Below are positions 10,733 to 23,383 of a stretch of DNA of 64,000 bases, one piece after another. Positions within the stretch are counted from its first letter, which is position 1. Every line of letters begins with the position of its first letter. The notes under the pieces were generated by a model. The model saw only the letters and a program-made list of their open reading frames with translations, ran no database searches and was not told where the DNA came from. Source of the stretch: Hyphodiscus hymeniophilus (lineage: Eukaryota; Ascomycota; Leotiomycetes; Helotiales; Hyphodiscaceae); NCBI GenBank assembly GCA_016508695.1, contig VNKQ01000005.1, positions 558,001 to 622,000 on the forward strand, read 5' to 3'. Both the position numbers and the translations under genes were made by a program.

Positions 10733-11733
10733 AAGGGTTGTGTTATTTGGGAGTAGATCTTGACAAAATAAAATCGTCTTGCACCCATCATGCCGAAGTG
10801 CTCTCCATTTGTAGTATATTTACTAATGTCCGTCGAAGTCGATCCCTCGTACGAGCTTTGAAAAAGTGGTTATTAAAGCAATATACCATTGAGATAATTC
10901 GTTTGGTAATATTCTTGGTAGACATCTGGTTGTTGTCAAAAAAAGCGAAGTAAATAGTAAGGGGGATATTTACCGAAAGCGTTCGCATATCCAAAAGTAC
11001 AAAACAACACTGCAGAAAGACCATATGAGGAGGGCTTTTTTCGACTAGCTTTCCTCGACCGAAAGCTCCTCCGCTACACAAAGCTCTCACTCCTGAGTGC
11101 TATTATTGCTTACCTGATCCTGGGAGTCCTTGTGAGACGCCTATGGAGGTTCTGGTAGCACCGTTTCGGCTGATGCTCAGCTAATCGTAGATCAAGCGTC
11201 CAAATTGCTGCGAAATAAGTCGGTGTGAATAAAAAACGAACAAGGCTTGCGTGTAGAAGAGCATGTAAGTTCGATTCATACTTTGGACGAAGTTGAGTCA
11301 AGAATTTCCTGCAATTGTATTATATGGACCACAACAACGGAATGTCAAGAGGCTGAAATCTACCTTGTTAATTACCTGAATGTCGCTGTATGGTGTGCGA
11401 TAACGACATCTCAGACATAATTTGATTGGAGGACACTCGTGACTTTGTGAGGTCGGTGTATTGCCGACTATTTCCCCCCAATGCCAAAATAAGCGGACAT
11501 AAGAAGGGCATTGAGTTGGCCCATGGCCGAAGAATTTGCATCGCCGCATTTGATCCACGCCTTCCACGCGTCTAGATAAGGTATGACTCTTTCGCTTTGT
11601 GTCCCCACCCCTTACTTTCGTATATCTTATCAGATCATCAATTCACCGAGAGAAGCCTCACTCGGTAGTCGCTTGTCAGTTTCATAAGGTCGTTCGTTGC
11701 TGTGCGACGGTGTCCAGAAGTTTGGCCAAAGTC
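10733..11733. other. Intergenic region, no supported gene
   Basis: About 1 kb containing the 3' flank of the cupin gene and the 5' region of the Zn2Cys6 regulator. Short minus-strand frames at 10788-11090 and 11298-11567 lack protein-like composition. Confidence 0.5.
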
Positions 11734-14153
11734 ATGTCCGAATCCGTTCCTACTCCGCGCAAACGCCGCCGGCCAGCATTGTCGTGTGTGGAGTGCCGGC
11801 GCCGTAAAATCAAATGCGACCGTAATGACCCTTGTACTCAGTGTACACAATCTAAAAGTGCAAGTTGCACATACAAAGATGGTTACCCAGGCTACACAAA
11901 TGGTCACGCCGCTAAAGCAAAGTCACCTGTTACCTTCTTTGGACCAGCCCAGCACAACGTTCCTTTTGTGTCCGATAGCATAAATCTAGACAGGGCACAA
12001 GCGCATGGGTCAACTCCAAGGACAGTCCCCCTCTTCGTCGACTCTCATTCCAACTCGACTACGCTTTATTCGCCAAGTCCAGATGATCCCCCACCCGAGC
12101 ACGATGTCCAGATCCTGTCCGACCGGGTGAGCAAGCTCGAGAAGAACCTTAACACCATCTCACCCCGCAATCTTGATCCATCATGGACGTCCTTCTCCAC
12201 CAAAAACAGCCAAGATTTCTTTGGCCAGGCTTCGAAAGTTCCTGTCCCCGGGTTACGAGGAGCTGTCTCTAAAACGAGGCTATTCGGCCAAAGCCACTGG
12301 ATGTCATCCTTTGAGCATGTAAGAGGAACACCATTCGCTTCTAGATCGTTAGTTAATGCAAAATTTAGTTTAAGAAGATCTCAAACTTCAGAAATGGAGA
12401 CTACATTGATACGAACCCAATGCGTCATGCTATAAAAACATCAGAGATCAAAACTCTACTTGAGAAATGCAAGACCATGGCTCGAGCAGCTAAAGCTGAA
12501 CGGCCCAATATGTGGCATGTCGATGCGAGCTACAGAGACAGCGTTCCGTCACGCGAACTATCAGACAAACTTGTTCATCTCTATCTGAGAAATTTCGAGT
12601 CGACGCACAGGATTTTGCATATCCCAACCTTCGAGAAAGAGTACGAAGATTACTGGAAAGATCCACAGAACGCCGCAGTCGGATTTTTGATCAAGCTTTT
12701 ACTCGTTGCGGCGATTGGAACTGTGTTCTACCAAGAAGCTGACTTTCACTACGTCCGGTCACTGGCACAACAATGGGTCTACGCTGCTCAATCTTGGATC
12801 TCAGAACCTTTCGAGAAAGGACGGCTTAATCTATCAGGACTACAAGTCCATTGTCTAATCCTTATCGCACGTCAAACGACTGGAGTAGGTGGCGATTTAG
12901 TCTGGATTTCAGTCGGATCCCTCGTCCGTATGGCAATAACCATGGGGTTTCACCGCGACCCCAGACTCTTCCCGCGAATGACTGTCCTGCACGCAGAGCT
13001 TCGCCGTCGCCTCTGGGCTACGGTCCTCGAAATGGCTGTGATGTCCTCCTTCGATTCGGGAAATCCTGCTCTGATCTCCCCTAGCGACTGGGACACTGAC
13101 CCACCGTCCAATATCAACGACTCCGAAATCAACGAAACAACCACTGAAGCACCCGTATCCAAGCCATGCGAAGTTTACACTCAAGCGTCCCTCCAAATCC
13201 AGCTCCTAAAATCTCTCCACACCCGCCTGGAAATTTCAAAACTCATCACCGACTTCCGCTTCCAACCTGCTTACGACGACATCCTCCGCCTTGGGACGGA
13301 AATGCAGTCCCACGGCCGCTCCAGCCTCCTCCTCGCTCAATCCATACCCCCAGACTCCCTCAAACCCAACAACTTCCAGCGTAACCTCCTCGACACCCCA
13401 ATTCGACGCGTCCTCTTGGCGCTCCATTTCCCCTTCGCCATCAAGGCGCGCCTCGATCCACGTTTCTACTTTTCTCGGAAAGTCAGCCTCGACGCCGCTA
13501 TCACGATACTGACTTACCCCTGCACGTCCTCGCCCTCCTCGCCACACTCACTAGATGGCGAGCAGGACGATTACACGCGCTTGAAGCTAGTGGGCGCGGG
13601 GTACTTCAAGGAACTTCTCATCTACGCCTGCATCATTGTGCAGCTCGAACTGATCACCCAGCTCGAAGAGGAATCGCCGATGATGCGCAACGAGCTCGAA
13701 CGGCATTCCCGTGAGCCCTTAAAGGCCTACATAGCGTACATGATCGAGCTCACCAAGCGACGAGTCAGCCTAGGAGAGAACAACATCAAAGGGCACCTCT
13801 TCCTGTCCGCGGTGAGCGCGCAGATCGATGCGCTTGAGAAGGGCGAGGATCCGGATCCGTTGATCGCCGAGGCAGCGAAGAGGAGCGCGGAGGTCTGCTA
13901 TGGGATGTTGAAGCAGCGGACCAAGAAACCGCCGAGCAGCATTGTTATGGATGAGGTCATTGCTCGGAGTCAGGACGAGAAGGAGAGCAGTCTGTATGGA
14001 TATGGAAGCGGGAATCTCGGTGGGCAGATGGAGTTTGGGACGGATATGGATCATGAGTTCGCATTTGAGTATCTCATGCCAGATGCCAATGTCAATTTCG
14101 ACATTCCAGAGAGTTGGCTTTTTGAGGGCTGGGAGGAACACCATGAGTGGTGA
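11734..14153 (+). CDS. Zn2Cys6 transcription factor with fungal_trans domain
   Basis: Two exons, 11734-12318 and 12369-14153; the 50-bp intron is phase 0 and gives SHWMSSFEHFKKISNFRNGD. The product is 789 residues. A basic stretch KRRRP precedes the binuclear cluster CVECRRRKIKCDRNDPC..C.......C (Cys18, 21, 28, 34, 37 and 45). A linker and a short coiled segment follow (VQILSDRVSKLEKNLNTI). The GQSHWM motif near residue 189 marks the start of the regulatory region, and the middle-homology domain begins about residue 240 (FESTHRILHIPTFEKEYEDYW) with DLVWISVGSLVRMAITMGFHRDP in the middle. The start was chosen because it lies 17 residues before the first Cys; the frame is open further upstream. 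It is a nuclear DNA-binding regulator with unknown targets; the cupin and lyase genes are the nearest candidates only by position. Confidence 0.9.
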
Positions 14154-14890
14154 TCACTTACCAGGGAGGCGTTTTGGGGCAATTCGGAAGCAGAACAAGG
14201 AGCGGTGGGGGAAAACAAAGCTCCCCTCAATCATGTTATATGTACTGTATAAACACTATACCCCACAACTCAAGAAAAGGAAAGGGATCAGCTCATCTCA
14301 GCCGCTTCCTAGTCCTCTCAACTTATGTGTGAAATATTTGTTGCCAATCGATCAGGAGTGGCTATCAATACGTAATCCTGAAACGAGCGAATGGACACGG
14401 TATGATGCTGACAGGATTCGATCCGACAGCGAGCCTGCCTGACCACTGCCCAGCTTTGAGGCTTACGGTGACTATATCGTGCAGAGGTTGGGAACGAGGT
14501 ATAAACTGCTTCAAGGTGCCCGATACATTGAAACAGGAAAGGGCCTTTGGGACGGCATCACAACCGCTTCTTTGAACGGAGGAATGGGAGCAGCGAAATT
14601 CTGTTTTGATATTGCCATCATCAAAACGCTCGCGATCATTAGGGCGTGTAGTGGTCATTTCTCGTGATTCAGGTATCTAATCTTACATAGTTTCGGAATG
14701 TACATTCATGCATCGTATCTCATAACGCTGTCTCGCACTTTGGTATCCAGTATCCACGTATGCATCATATCCTTAAGTCGTTCAGATCTCTTCCACTGCT
14801 GAAGACACGTAACTCCATGCTTGCAATCGTTCTCCATCTACATTTCCGTAATGCCAATATCAATCCGAAAGCCAGAGATCAGGATGTCTA
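14154..14890. other. Intergenic, convergent gene ends
   Basis: About 740 bp between two convergent genes. No supported gene; the frames 13942-14442 and 14365-14658 are shadows or random. Confidence 0.5.
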
Positions 14891-17800
14891 TTACTTGAAT
14901 CGACCCATGACTCCCTTGCCACGCCCATCATCCTTCGATGGCTCCGGTGCGAGGTTGCCGAGGATGTCGTCAAACGTTGGCGCTCTTTTTTCCTCAGCGC
15001 CATGAGCTCGAGTCGAAGGGCCGCTTGCGGAAACCCGTCTACCACTGTTGTCGTAAAGGTTCACGCCAGCGGGACTTTGACCGCGTGATCCAGTTGCCGA
15101 TAGTAAAGGGCTTGCCGAACCATGCGGAAATTGAATAGGTAGCCTCTCCAAACCAATCCCAATGCTATTTCGCTGCGACTGCCTGCTTCGATCACGACTT
15201 TCAGGAGTCAGACCACGCTCAGAACTGACGCTAGCTCGCGCATCATCTCTGCCTCTTGAAACAGGACGAGGACCTAACTCTCCACCGAAAAATCCAGGCG
15301 GAGGTTGCAGGGGCGAAAGAGCTGTGCTTCGATCGATTTCCGTGGCTTCATAAATGGGATTGGTTGAAGATTCACTCAACCATTGGTTGGCTTTGACCCA
15401 GCAATAGGAACGTCGGTATATGCTTTCAACGCCGTAATTGACGACGTCACTGGGTAAGATGACTGCTTGCCCGCTGTTGGCAACTCCATACCACTCGCGC
15501 TTTACTGCAGCGTCTTCCATCCATGGTGGATTGCCCATTGATGGTTCACACAAAAAGTACTCAACCCCTTCAGTGTAGCGGAGACCAGGAACGTCGACTA
15601 CCAGCATGGGAAGAGATTGCAGGACGGCGTACAGGAAGATCCAGTGTCCGTATCTCATATCTATTAGCTGTGTACAGGTCTTGCCACGAGCTTCTTTTGC
15701 TTCGAAGGCTTCGAACATTTCAATGAATTTCTTTCGTGGAGCATTATCATCATCGATTTTGACTTGATTATGAGACTTTAACATCATCAATTGATTTTCA
15801 TGATCTTTCAACTTCTTGTTTGCAAGCAAGTTCTGCTCCTTGGGTCCCATCGCAGGATATGAGGGGTACGTTGTAGCCATGCTGGGAACCAGTGGGACGT
15901 CGTAAGGAATCGGCGGGGCGACCGGTGGCGAAGATCGATCGAATTCACCCAGGAGGCGTCGGAGTGCTGTTGCTGTTGGGTCGACATCTGCATTGTCTTG
16001 ATCCTCTGATGCATCCATACCACGAGTAGTGAGCGACTTGCGGTCAACTAGAAATTCGTAGAGACCGCAGAGATCATTGTATAAACCTTTGAGAACCAAT
16101 CTGTTGAGGCCACCCTCTACAAAGTTATTCTTCTTCGAACTAGCTTTCGGTGGCCATTGACCATGGAGATCCTTGTAGTAAGACAACACCGCCTTACGTA
16201 GGCTCATAAAGTTCGACTTCCAAGCCTTGAATCGGATTATTTTGCTCTCTTCACTAGACGTTGATGCGGCAATCCCAGCAAACAGAGAAGGGAACTCGAA
16301 TTCGGTTAATCGCAGTTCAGCAGCTCTCTGTCGCTGGCCCAAATCCAAATATGCTCTGTCGAGTCTATTTTGGGTGTCTGACGAGATTTGGCAATACAGC
16401 GAGGGATTGACTGCTTTGATCGCCTCATATTTCCCTACAGCATGGGCGAAGGCCTCATTATATAGTTCAATCGAACGCAGTCGTTCACCCAGAATGATTC
16501 CTTCGATTGTCTTCTCGCGACTTTGGGATACGTCTGCTAATCCTTCGATACTGATGAGAAAGTCCAGCGATGATGTGACTGCTTCGCCATAAGTAGAGCC
16601 ATCGACGTTCGTGAACTGAAATTCCTGTAATAGTGACGCAACGGCCAGGAGAATGTGAAACACAGTTGGAGTTTCTTTAGTTCTCACGAGGTCTTGGCCT
16701 TCAAGTATAGCAAAGAGGTTGCGAACATCCACGAGTCTCTGGATGTCGCGTGCAGAAAACGGCGGAGTAGTCGTGCTCAGCTTGGTAGGAAAGTACAGGT
16801 GATACTCACCGGACCCTTCTTGACCTGATCTGATAGACCCATTAGAGCCATCTGAGGTTGAAATATTGTCGTTGAGGAGTGTTTGAGGTTGCGGCGATGC
16901 TGCCTGTGCATTATACGTGAGATTCCGCATAGCATCTTCGATTCCCAAGTTCCGGCGACCATCGAGACTATAACCCCTCTGCCTACTGCTTAGAGATGAT
17001 GTATCACCGACTACAAGGTCGTAAAGGATCGGAGACGAAGATAGTATGTACGAGTGAACGTAAAACTGTGCTCGAAGTTGACTCTGACGTGGCAAGAGGT
17101 AGACATGGGTGTCTCCCGATCGCGCCTGCATTTCAGGTACCTTGACCAAATTTAGTCTATAGTTTTGTATTACGGAACGAGTGCCTCCTACCATAATACC
17201 AGCAGTCAAAAGGGACACGCTGTAGTCCATCGTCGTCCCATCCTTAATCACCCAGGCTTGAAGAGGGATCAAGGCCTTCGCGTCCTGAGAGGCATTTCTC
17301 GAATGCGATTTCAAACCAAGCCAGCTCTTTCTCTTGCTTAGTCTTCCGCCTTTACTTGCTTCCTGATCAGAATGGTATGAGGCCGGCCGGCTATTTACAG
17401 GTGAAGAGATTACATGGCCTTGTCCACCATTTTGTGACATAGGCGGCATTGGGCGCATCAGTGAGCTCGAGCGTTTTTCTCTGGTATATACGTTGGAGTC
17501 GGTGCGTGGTGAAGCCCTGGTGGGTGACTCTGGTTTTCGAAGCCTATTTGAGATATTTTCTTGTCGTGGCGCACTTGAGCTTCTTGGTTGAAAATCGTGG
17601 GCAGGCGGGGGAGGGGGGTTTCGTAAGGGGATCCCACTGTCGTTGTGCTTTGCCAATTTAGCAGGCACTGGTGGTGGTTGCAATTCTGTGATATCTTCGC
17701 CATCGAGCTTAGTTTGGGAGCTGTCTAGAGAAGAAGACGGAGATCTGGGGGATCTCAAGTGAGATGGGACGAGCGAAGCTATACAGCTCAGCGCAAAAGT

Positions 17801-17968
17801 ACGTGTTAGCATCGGAGGTGGTGTACTTGGTGGAGGAGCAATTGCTGTCTCTCCATCTCCAATCTCTTCTGCAATTGTATGGATTGAGGACTTCGGGTTT
17901 CTTCGACTTCGAGAAGAAAACGAAGAAGAACGAGAACGAGAACGAGTTCTTGACTTACGTCCCGCCAT
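14891..17968 (-). CDS. Large conserved fungal protein of unknown function (DUF8004-like)
   Basis: One uninterrupted frame of 1025 residues from ATG 17968 (MAGRKSRTRSRSRS); the frame stays open to 18250, but that extension has a non-coding look. N terminus: an RS-repeat segment (residues 4-23), then a proline/serine-rich disordered part with many SP and RP sites to about residue 250. The ordered core starts near AWVIKDGTTMDYSVSLLTAG, contains TDGS-like surface loops, HVYLLPRQSQLRAQFYVHSYIL, and a C-terminal half with GLYNDLCGLYEFLVDRKSLTTRG, FLYAVLQSLPMLVVDVPGL and GVESIYRRSYCWVKANQWL. I associate this arrangement with the Ascomycota-wide family listed as DUF8004, from memory. No catalytic motif or membrane segment was seen. 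The tail again is disordered and ends GRGKGVMGRFK. The first 90 nt after codon 3 form a candidate retained intron (see findings). Confidence 0.75.
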   Translation of the reverse strand: MAGRKSRTRSRSRSSSFSSRSRRNPKSSIHTIAEEIGDGETAIAPPPSTPPPMLTRTFALSCIASLVPSHLRSPRSPSSSLDSSQTKLDGEDITELQPPPVPAKLAKHNDSGIPLRNPPPPPAHDFQPRSSSAPRQENISNRLRKPESPTRASPRTDSNVYTREKRSSSLMRPMPPMSQNGGQGHVISSPVNSRPASYHSDQEASKGGRLSKRKSWLGLKSHSRNASQDAKALIPLQAWVIKDGTTMDYSVSLLTAGIMVGGTRSVIQNYRLNLVKVPEMQARSGDTHVYLLPRQSQLRAQFYVHSYILSSSPILYDLVVGDTSSLSSRQRGYSLDGRRNLGIEDAMRNLTYNAQAASPQPQTLLNDNISTSDGSNGSIRSGQEGSGEYHLYFPTKLSTTTPPFSARDIQRLVDVRNLFAILEGQDLVRTKETPTVFHILLAVASLLQEFQFTNVDGSTYGEAVTSSLDFLISIEGLADVSQSREKTIEGIILGERLRSIELYNEAFAHAVGKYEAIKAVNPSLYCQISSDTQNRLDRAYLDLGQRQRAAELRLTEFEFPSLFAGIAASTSSEESKIIRFKAWKSNFMSLRKAVLSYYKDLHGQWPPKASSKKNNFVEGGLNRLVLKGLYNDLCGLYEFLVDRKSLTTRGMDASEDQDNADVDPTATALRRLLGEFDRSSPPVAPPIPYDVPLVPSMATTYPSYPAMGPKEQNLLANKKLKDHENQLMMLKSHNQVKIDDDNAPRKKFIEMFEAFEAKEARGKTCTQLIDMRYGHWIFLYAVLQSLPMLVVDVPGLRYTEGVEYFLCEPSMGNPPWMEDAAVKREWYGVANSGQAVILPSDVVNYGVESIYRRSYCWVKANQWLSESSTNPIYEATEIDRSTALSPLQPPPGFFGGELGPRPVSRGRDDARASVSSERGLTPESRDRSRQSQRNSIGIGLERLPIQFPHGSASPLLSATGSRGQSPAGVNLYDNSGRRVSASGPSTRAHGAEEKRAPTFDDILGNLAPEPSKDDGRGKGVMGRFK

Positions 17969-19887
17969 TTTATCTATCGCATCAGAGCAAGGTTTGGCAG
18001 TGAATTGGTGTGTGGAGTGAATGAACGAGACCGAGGCGATGTTGGAAATGAAAAGCTGTAGAGCTGTTGACGCGGCTGCGGCTCCAACGTACGGCAGAGG
18101 TTTCCGAGTGACTCTAGGGCAAAACGATTGTTTGTTTGCTGGCCGCGAAAGAGATATATTATAAGCGTACGCGTCTCGACAAAGCTCTATCTGTACGGAA
18201 CCGGGCTCGGGACCGTTGTGTATGATTCCAGGTTGTGAATCGAATATCACCTCATCTGGGGTGGGGGGACGGTTGTCTTAGTACATTCGTACGAATACGG
18301 AGGATCGCACCATCGAGTCATGGAAAGCATGCGCATATTCGACAATGAAAGCCATGTGTAAGGAAGATTGGAGTAACCGCCAGTCCGCCAGTCTGACACT
18401 CACGACGGGACAGACGAGATTGATCCTACGCAAGCGAAGAGCAGTGACGGTGGAAACCTCGAAGACCCTTGACGCCCAAGGATACGAGTTAACGGTGACG
18501 ATTCTCTGGACTGTGCAAAGGTGGGTTGAGTTATGCTTGCACAGCGCTCCCTTGCTAGACTTCCTCCCCTATTGGATGAAGCTTCTCCAACAAAACAAGC
18601 TGACAGAGTGGCTGATGGTGTGGCTGAGATATGAGGAGTGCGGCGAAGTAGGGCGAAGTCAGAGAATCTAAGGGCAAGCTGCAGGACCAAGAGACGAGAG
18701 TTCCCATCCAAACTTTCTTACGAGTGTGGTTTTAGCAGATATTTAAGTAGATCAGATTTGTAGACTGGACGAATTATTTTCGCAGTATGTTACAGGCAGT
18801 ATTCTGGTCATTCTGGAACATCCTTGGCTCGCTTCCTCTCCTCATCAACACTGGAAAGGGTTTACGCCTGCCTCTTCGGCTCGTATCATTCCAGGTTGGA
18901 TATTCATTCAGAGATCAAGGAACTGCCGCGGCGGCAGCTAATGAAAGAACGTAAGAACTTTATATTCATGCCTTGATTCATAGAATGGTACCTGTGGATT
19001 ATGTAAAGCCTGAGAATGGAAGAAACGCCGAAAATCGCAAAAAGGTGTTGTGCTCATTTTGACCTTCCTAGGTATAAGTACAAGTAATGCTGCTCCCCAT
19101 GGTTGACGATCTCATGTAGTACCGTGGTATCTTCTAAAGTTCAGTCTGCCTTCTCACTGTTCTCTTGCCTACGGAGAAGTGCTATGAGCCTGTCTTCTTG
19201 TACGTTACAAGTACCTCCGACTTTACCTGTACAACACGACACATCAGCGCAATGTCTGATCATGCTTTCCTGGCCAGCCAACTGTCTCCCTGTAGGCCTC
19301 CACTAAATCATTCCTTTGCTATGGTGGGAGCCGGGTACAGTAAGTGCGGGGATCGCACGTTCGAAATTTCACACAAAAACAACAAGCTTTCCCTCGGGTA
19401 TGTGTAGTCACTAGGACCTACCTTGGGTATGCGCCTTGGCAGTTGCCTCTTGTGCTGAACACCATTGGAAGGGCATTCGCATTGCGGGAGTTGTGTACCT
19501 GTTGTTAAAATTATATTGATCACAAGATCTTCCTTGACAAAGGGGTTTTGGTGGGATTTGTACTAAAGTACCAATGAACCAAACCAGGTTGTCAGGGCTA
19601 GCAGCAGCTTCCCCAAGGGTTTACATCCCATTGTGGAAGGGATCACCAGGATACCTCTGCATACCCCGCCAACTTTGTCACACACCGTCGCTGATCCCGA
19701 AGATGCGACCATTACAAAATCTTCGTGTGTTTCTTCTTCCTTTGCGTGTTAATTCCTTTCAATTTCCCGGATTCTGTCTTAGATTGTTGGAGTCAAAACA
19801 CAACTCCCGGAATCTGCAGCTAGAGAACAACAGAGGACACCAGAAATCTGCAGCTGCAACGGCAGACAGCACCATACATCCGCTATC
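17969..19887. other. Intergenic region, no supported gene
   Basis: About 1.9 kb between divergently placed genes. Frames at 18345-18671 (+) and 18400-18711 (-) overlap each other and neither resembles a protein family. A GTTCGAAATTTC string at 19360-19371 resembles a tRNA B box, but no cloverleaf can be drawn. Confidence 0.5.
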
Positions 19888-21732
19888 ATGGGCTTGCTTT
19901 CTAGGATGGAAAAGAGTGTTCCCTTTACCGCCGATGACCCTGGCGCAATCAGTACTGCTGCACGTCTTGACCAAGACCCGGAGAAAAACGACATCGCACA
20001 TTTTGAACCAGATGGTAGCAGTGCTCGTGATGTTCCCTTCCAAATTACTCCGGAGATGGAGAAGCGTGTGCTGCGCAAGCTAGACAAAAGATTGGTAGTT
20101 CTTGTCATGGTCCTTTGTAAGTTCTTGTCCATAACACATCTTTTCACACGATCAGCAGGCTGACATCGATGCAGATCTATTGGCGTATCTGGATCGATCA
20201 AATATTGGGTGCGTGGACACAGACATCCTACAGCCAAGCTGGACAAAATGTTGATCCCTGAAATAGTAATGCAAAGATCGCAGGAATGCAGAAAGACCTC
20301 AAGCTCTCATCCGCCGACTATCAGTGGCTTCTCACGATATTCTATATCTCCTATATCGTATTCGAATGGTTTGCGCTCATGTGGAAGATTGTCCCACCAC
20401 ATATATGGGCTGCAATTTGTGTTGTTGGGTTCGTTTATGATCCTAATCTTTTTCATCGCACTAGCTAACAAACCATCCTTAGCTGGGGAATCGTTGCTAC
20501 TTGCCAAGCAGCTACTCAGACCTTTTCTGGTATGATGGCTGCACGGTTCTTTCTGGGATTCTTTGAAGCTGGCTATGGACCTGGAATACCATATCTCCTT
20601 AGTTTCTTCTACCTGCGACATGAGATTGGGTTCCGGATCGGTATCTTCTTGTCTGCTGCACCCTTAGCTACCTGCTTCGCTGGCGCCTTGGCGTATGGAA
20701 TTACATCCGGTAATGACACAAATAGAATTGCTAATTGGAGACTTCTGTTTCTGGTGGAGGGATTGCCCTGCATTGTAGCCGGCATTGTGACTTTCTTTGT
20801 TCTGCCGGACAGTCCAGAGAAAGCCAGTTTTTTGAATGAAGAGGAGAAGATGGTTGCTCGTGCAAGAGGAGTCCGGCAGGTGGGAGATCAGGAGGCACAT
20901 CGAGTTGGACACATCAATTTCAAGGACATTGGAGTTGCGTTGCTCGATTTGAAGGTCCGCATAAGCCCCATTATACCCAACCCATTTACCTTTACCACAT
21001 GCCTCACCTCTTGCTTCATATCCAACCATCTATGTTACTGACAGCTTGCAGAACTACTTCACAGCCCTGATGTACTTTTCCTGCAACGTTTCGTTCTCTT
21101 CGTTACCAGTATTCCTGCCAACAATCCTTTCCGAAATGGGTTTCACGGCAATCGATGCCCAAGGCCTATCCGCACCGCCCTATTTTATTTCCTTCCTCAT
21201 CGTGATAGGATCCTGCTACATTGCCGATCGAACTCAACAACGTGGCATCACAATCATGATCCTCTCCCTCATTGGCGCAGTCGGTTACATTCTTCTCGCA
21301 GCAACCTCCGCAACAGGACCCCGCTATACTGGCGTCTTCCTTGCAGCTGCAGGCATATTTCCATGCATCGGCAATATTCTACCATGGGTGCTTAACAATC
21401 AAGGTAGCGACACGAAGCGTGGGGTGGGTATTGCTATTCTGAACATGGTGGGTCAATGTGGGCCTCTTTTGGGGACGAGAGTTTACCCTGCGAAGGACAG
21501 TCCTTACTATCGACTTGGTATGTGGGTTTGTGCTGGATTCATGCTATTCAATGGGGTATTGGCTTTTGGATTGAGATGCTTGTTGCAGTGGGAGAACAAG
21601 AAACTGGACAAGAAGTATGGTACTGTAGGGAGAGTAGATGGAAATGGAAAGGTGGCTGACGGCGTCAGTGGAGGCGGTGCTGCGGGCGTCGGGGATGAGA
21701 ATGATGGGCCCAGATTCAGATATGTGCTTTAA
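19888..21732 (+). CDS. MFS transporter, Dal5-like anion:cation symporter family
   Basis: Five exons: 19888-20116, 20175-20208 (34 nt), 20267-20428, 20483-20954 and 21052-21732, giving 525 residues. All junctions keep frame; the fourth intron has a weaker donor (GTCCGC). Splicing yields the family's opening: PEMEKRVLRKLDKRLVVLVMVLYLLAYLDRSNIGNAKIAGMQKDLKLS. Further signatures are SYIVFEWF, the TM4/5 motif ARFFLGFFEAGYGPGIPYLLSFFY, WRLLFLVEGLPCIVAGIVTFFVLPDSPEKASFL, and in the C half CYIADRTQQRG, LPWVLNNQGSDTKRGVG and YPAKDSPYYRLG. Twelve membrane segments are expected. Members import allantoate, nicotinate, pantothenate, biotin precursors and similar organic anions; the substrate here is not determinable. 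The tail is Gly-rich and unconserved. Confidence 0.9.
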
Positions 21733-23383
21733 ATCTATATCAGCTCCTGTTAATATCGCTGTACAGCGTTTCTGCTTGTCGATCCAAATTATGTTCATAC
21801 TCCACATCTGCTTGTGCCTTGCCCCCATCATTCAACCTGAGATTACTTTGCAATCTTGTCTCTCCCTTTCTATCAGGTGAACCTGCCAGCACTGAAATTG
21901 ATCTCTCCTGGCTTTGTACTAAGCTAGATTTATTCTCATCAAAATCATAACCTAGATCTGCCGTATGAGCTCAGATCTCACTGTCTCTATGTATATCGTC
22001 CATATGTCTTAAACTCAGTCTCCCATCAACCACCACTTCCACCCTCAAAGCCCCCCACTTCTGCCATGTTTAGCGACCATCATGGTTCGATGCTCGGTAG
22101 CGGGAGTGGTCTTCTTCTTCGTCTAGATCATGTAGCTTATCCGAACCGTGCGGTAGAATCATTCTTGACGATCATTAAACGCCCAGTAAAGTGGTAGCTG
22201 TCTTATTCATTTGGTATTGTGTAGCCTAAGGTATCCGAGTCCCTCGCTTCTAGCTACTCCTTCTTCTTGCGGTGCTTCGATGAAGGTTGGCGGAGTCGTG
22301 ATTCGTGGTTGGTGGAAGGCTATATGTAAGTATAGCAGTGGGCTCACGTACGATGGGAAGATCGTATGAACTGTTCTGGTATTTGTGGTGCGTCTAAGGA
22401 AGAGAGAAGCTACAGTGTGTGAGGGAATTGGTCTAAGTACAGGGTATGACCTTAGTGCCCACGTGACCACCCTTATAGTAAGCGTGGTAAGGGAAGTAGG
22501 TCGTAGATAGGAGATGAAAGACTGTGTGTGGCTTTGGAGGCCTAGAGCTGGAGGATGACCGGCGACGTTGTAGAAATAGCTGTGGTAAGGGATGAGCTGT
22601 GGAGGGAAAGTAGGTAGCAATACTGGCAAGAGGGAAGGCATTGAGAGATGAGTAGTGTTTTTGATTTGTGGATTGTACTGCTCGATATATAGCGCTGGAT
22701 CTTCAAGGATTGCTAGGTCGCTCGTCGGAGGCTTGGAGGGTAAGTGGGAAGGAAGGAGACTTGAAAGCTGGTCTTTCGAGAAAGGGAACTCAGGGTCTAC
22801 TGTCGGGGGAGCATCAGAGGTGGGAGTTGAAATTTCGTGCGTCCTAGCTGCTGTAGGTGGCAGTCTTCAAGCTGCTGGAAGCTTCAATAATTGGTAGTTT
22901 GGAGAGCTGATATCGTGCATCAAGAGTTTGGGACAGTTTGTAAGTACCAGCGATATTGAGTTGGAAGCTCGAAGATGGCGTAGCTCGGAGAGAGAGAGAG
23001 AGAGTCTTCAAGAATGTGTAACTAGTAATATTAAAAAGGTAATAGGTAGTACGCAGAGTGGTCTTGGATGTAGTTCTTGTACTAACAGAAGGGCTGAGAG
23101 CTATGTCGGCATTTTCTTTCAGCTATCTGAGATCCAGGACAGACTGCGAGGCTGTTGTTTTAATGAGCTGATTAAGGCGTATTGAGACTGCCGTTTTTCG
23201 GTTGACTAGAGTGTGCAATAAAGGTTTCAATTGGCATGCTTGCATAATCGAAGGAATGTTATACTCTCTTCTTGCCGGACGTAAATAAACATTATCATTG
23301 TTGATTCCCCTTTGTTCTCGCCTATCGGCAGAATTTCGGCAAGATCTTGTGAACGACCATTGGCTCTTCCCTGTCCAGCTCTG
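21733..23383. other. Intergenic region, no supported gene
   Basis: About 1.65 kb. The 144-codon minus frame 22207-22641 has biased composition (Pro, Ser, Thr, Leu) but no recognisable domain or splice partner, so it is not called. A short GA repeat lies near 22988-23003. Confidence 0.5.

Noticed and set aside
8448..14153. Lyase, cupin and regulator as a glucuronan-use cluster
   Set aside because: Same orientation only; no unsaturated-uronate processing enzyme or uronate transporter is present.
22207..22641. 144-codon minus-strand frame
   Set aside because: Biased composition, no domain, no splice partner and no conservation argument available.
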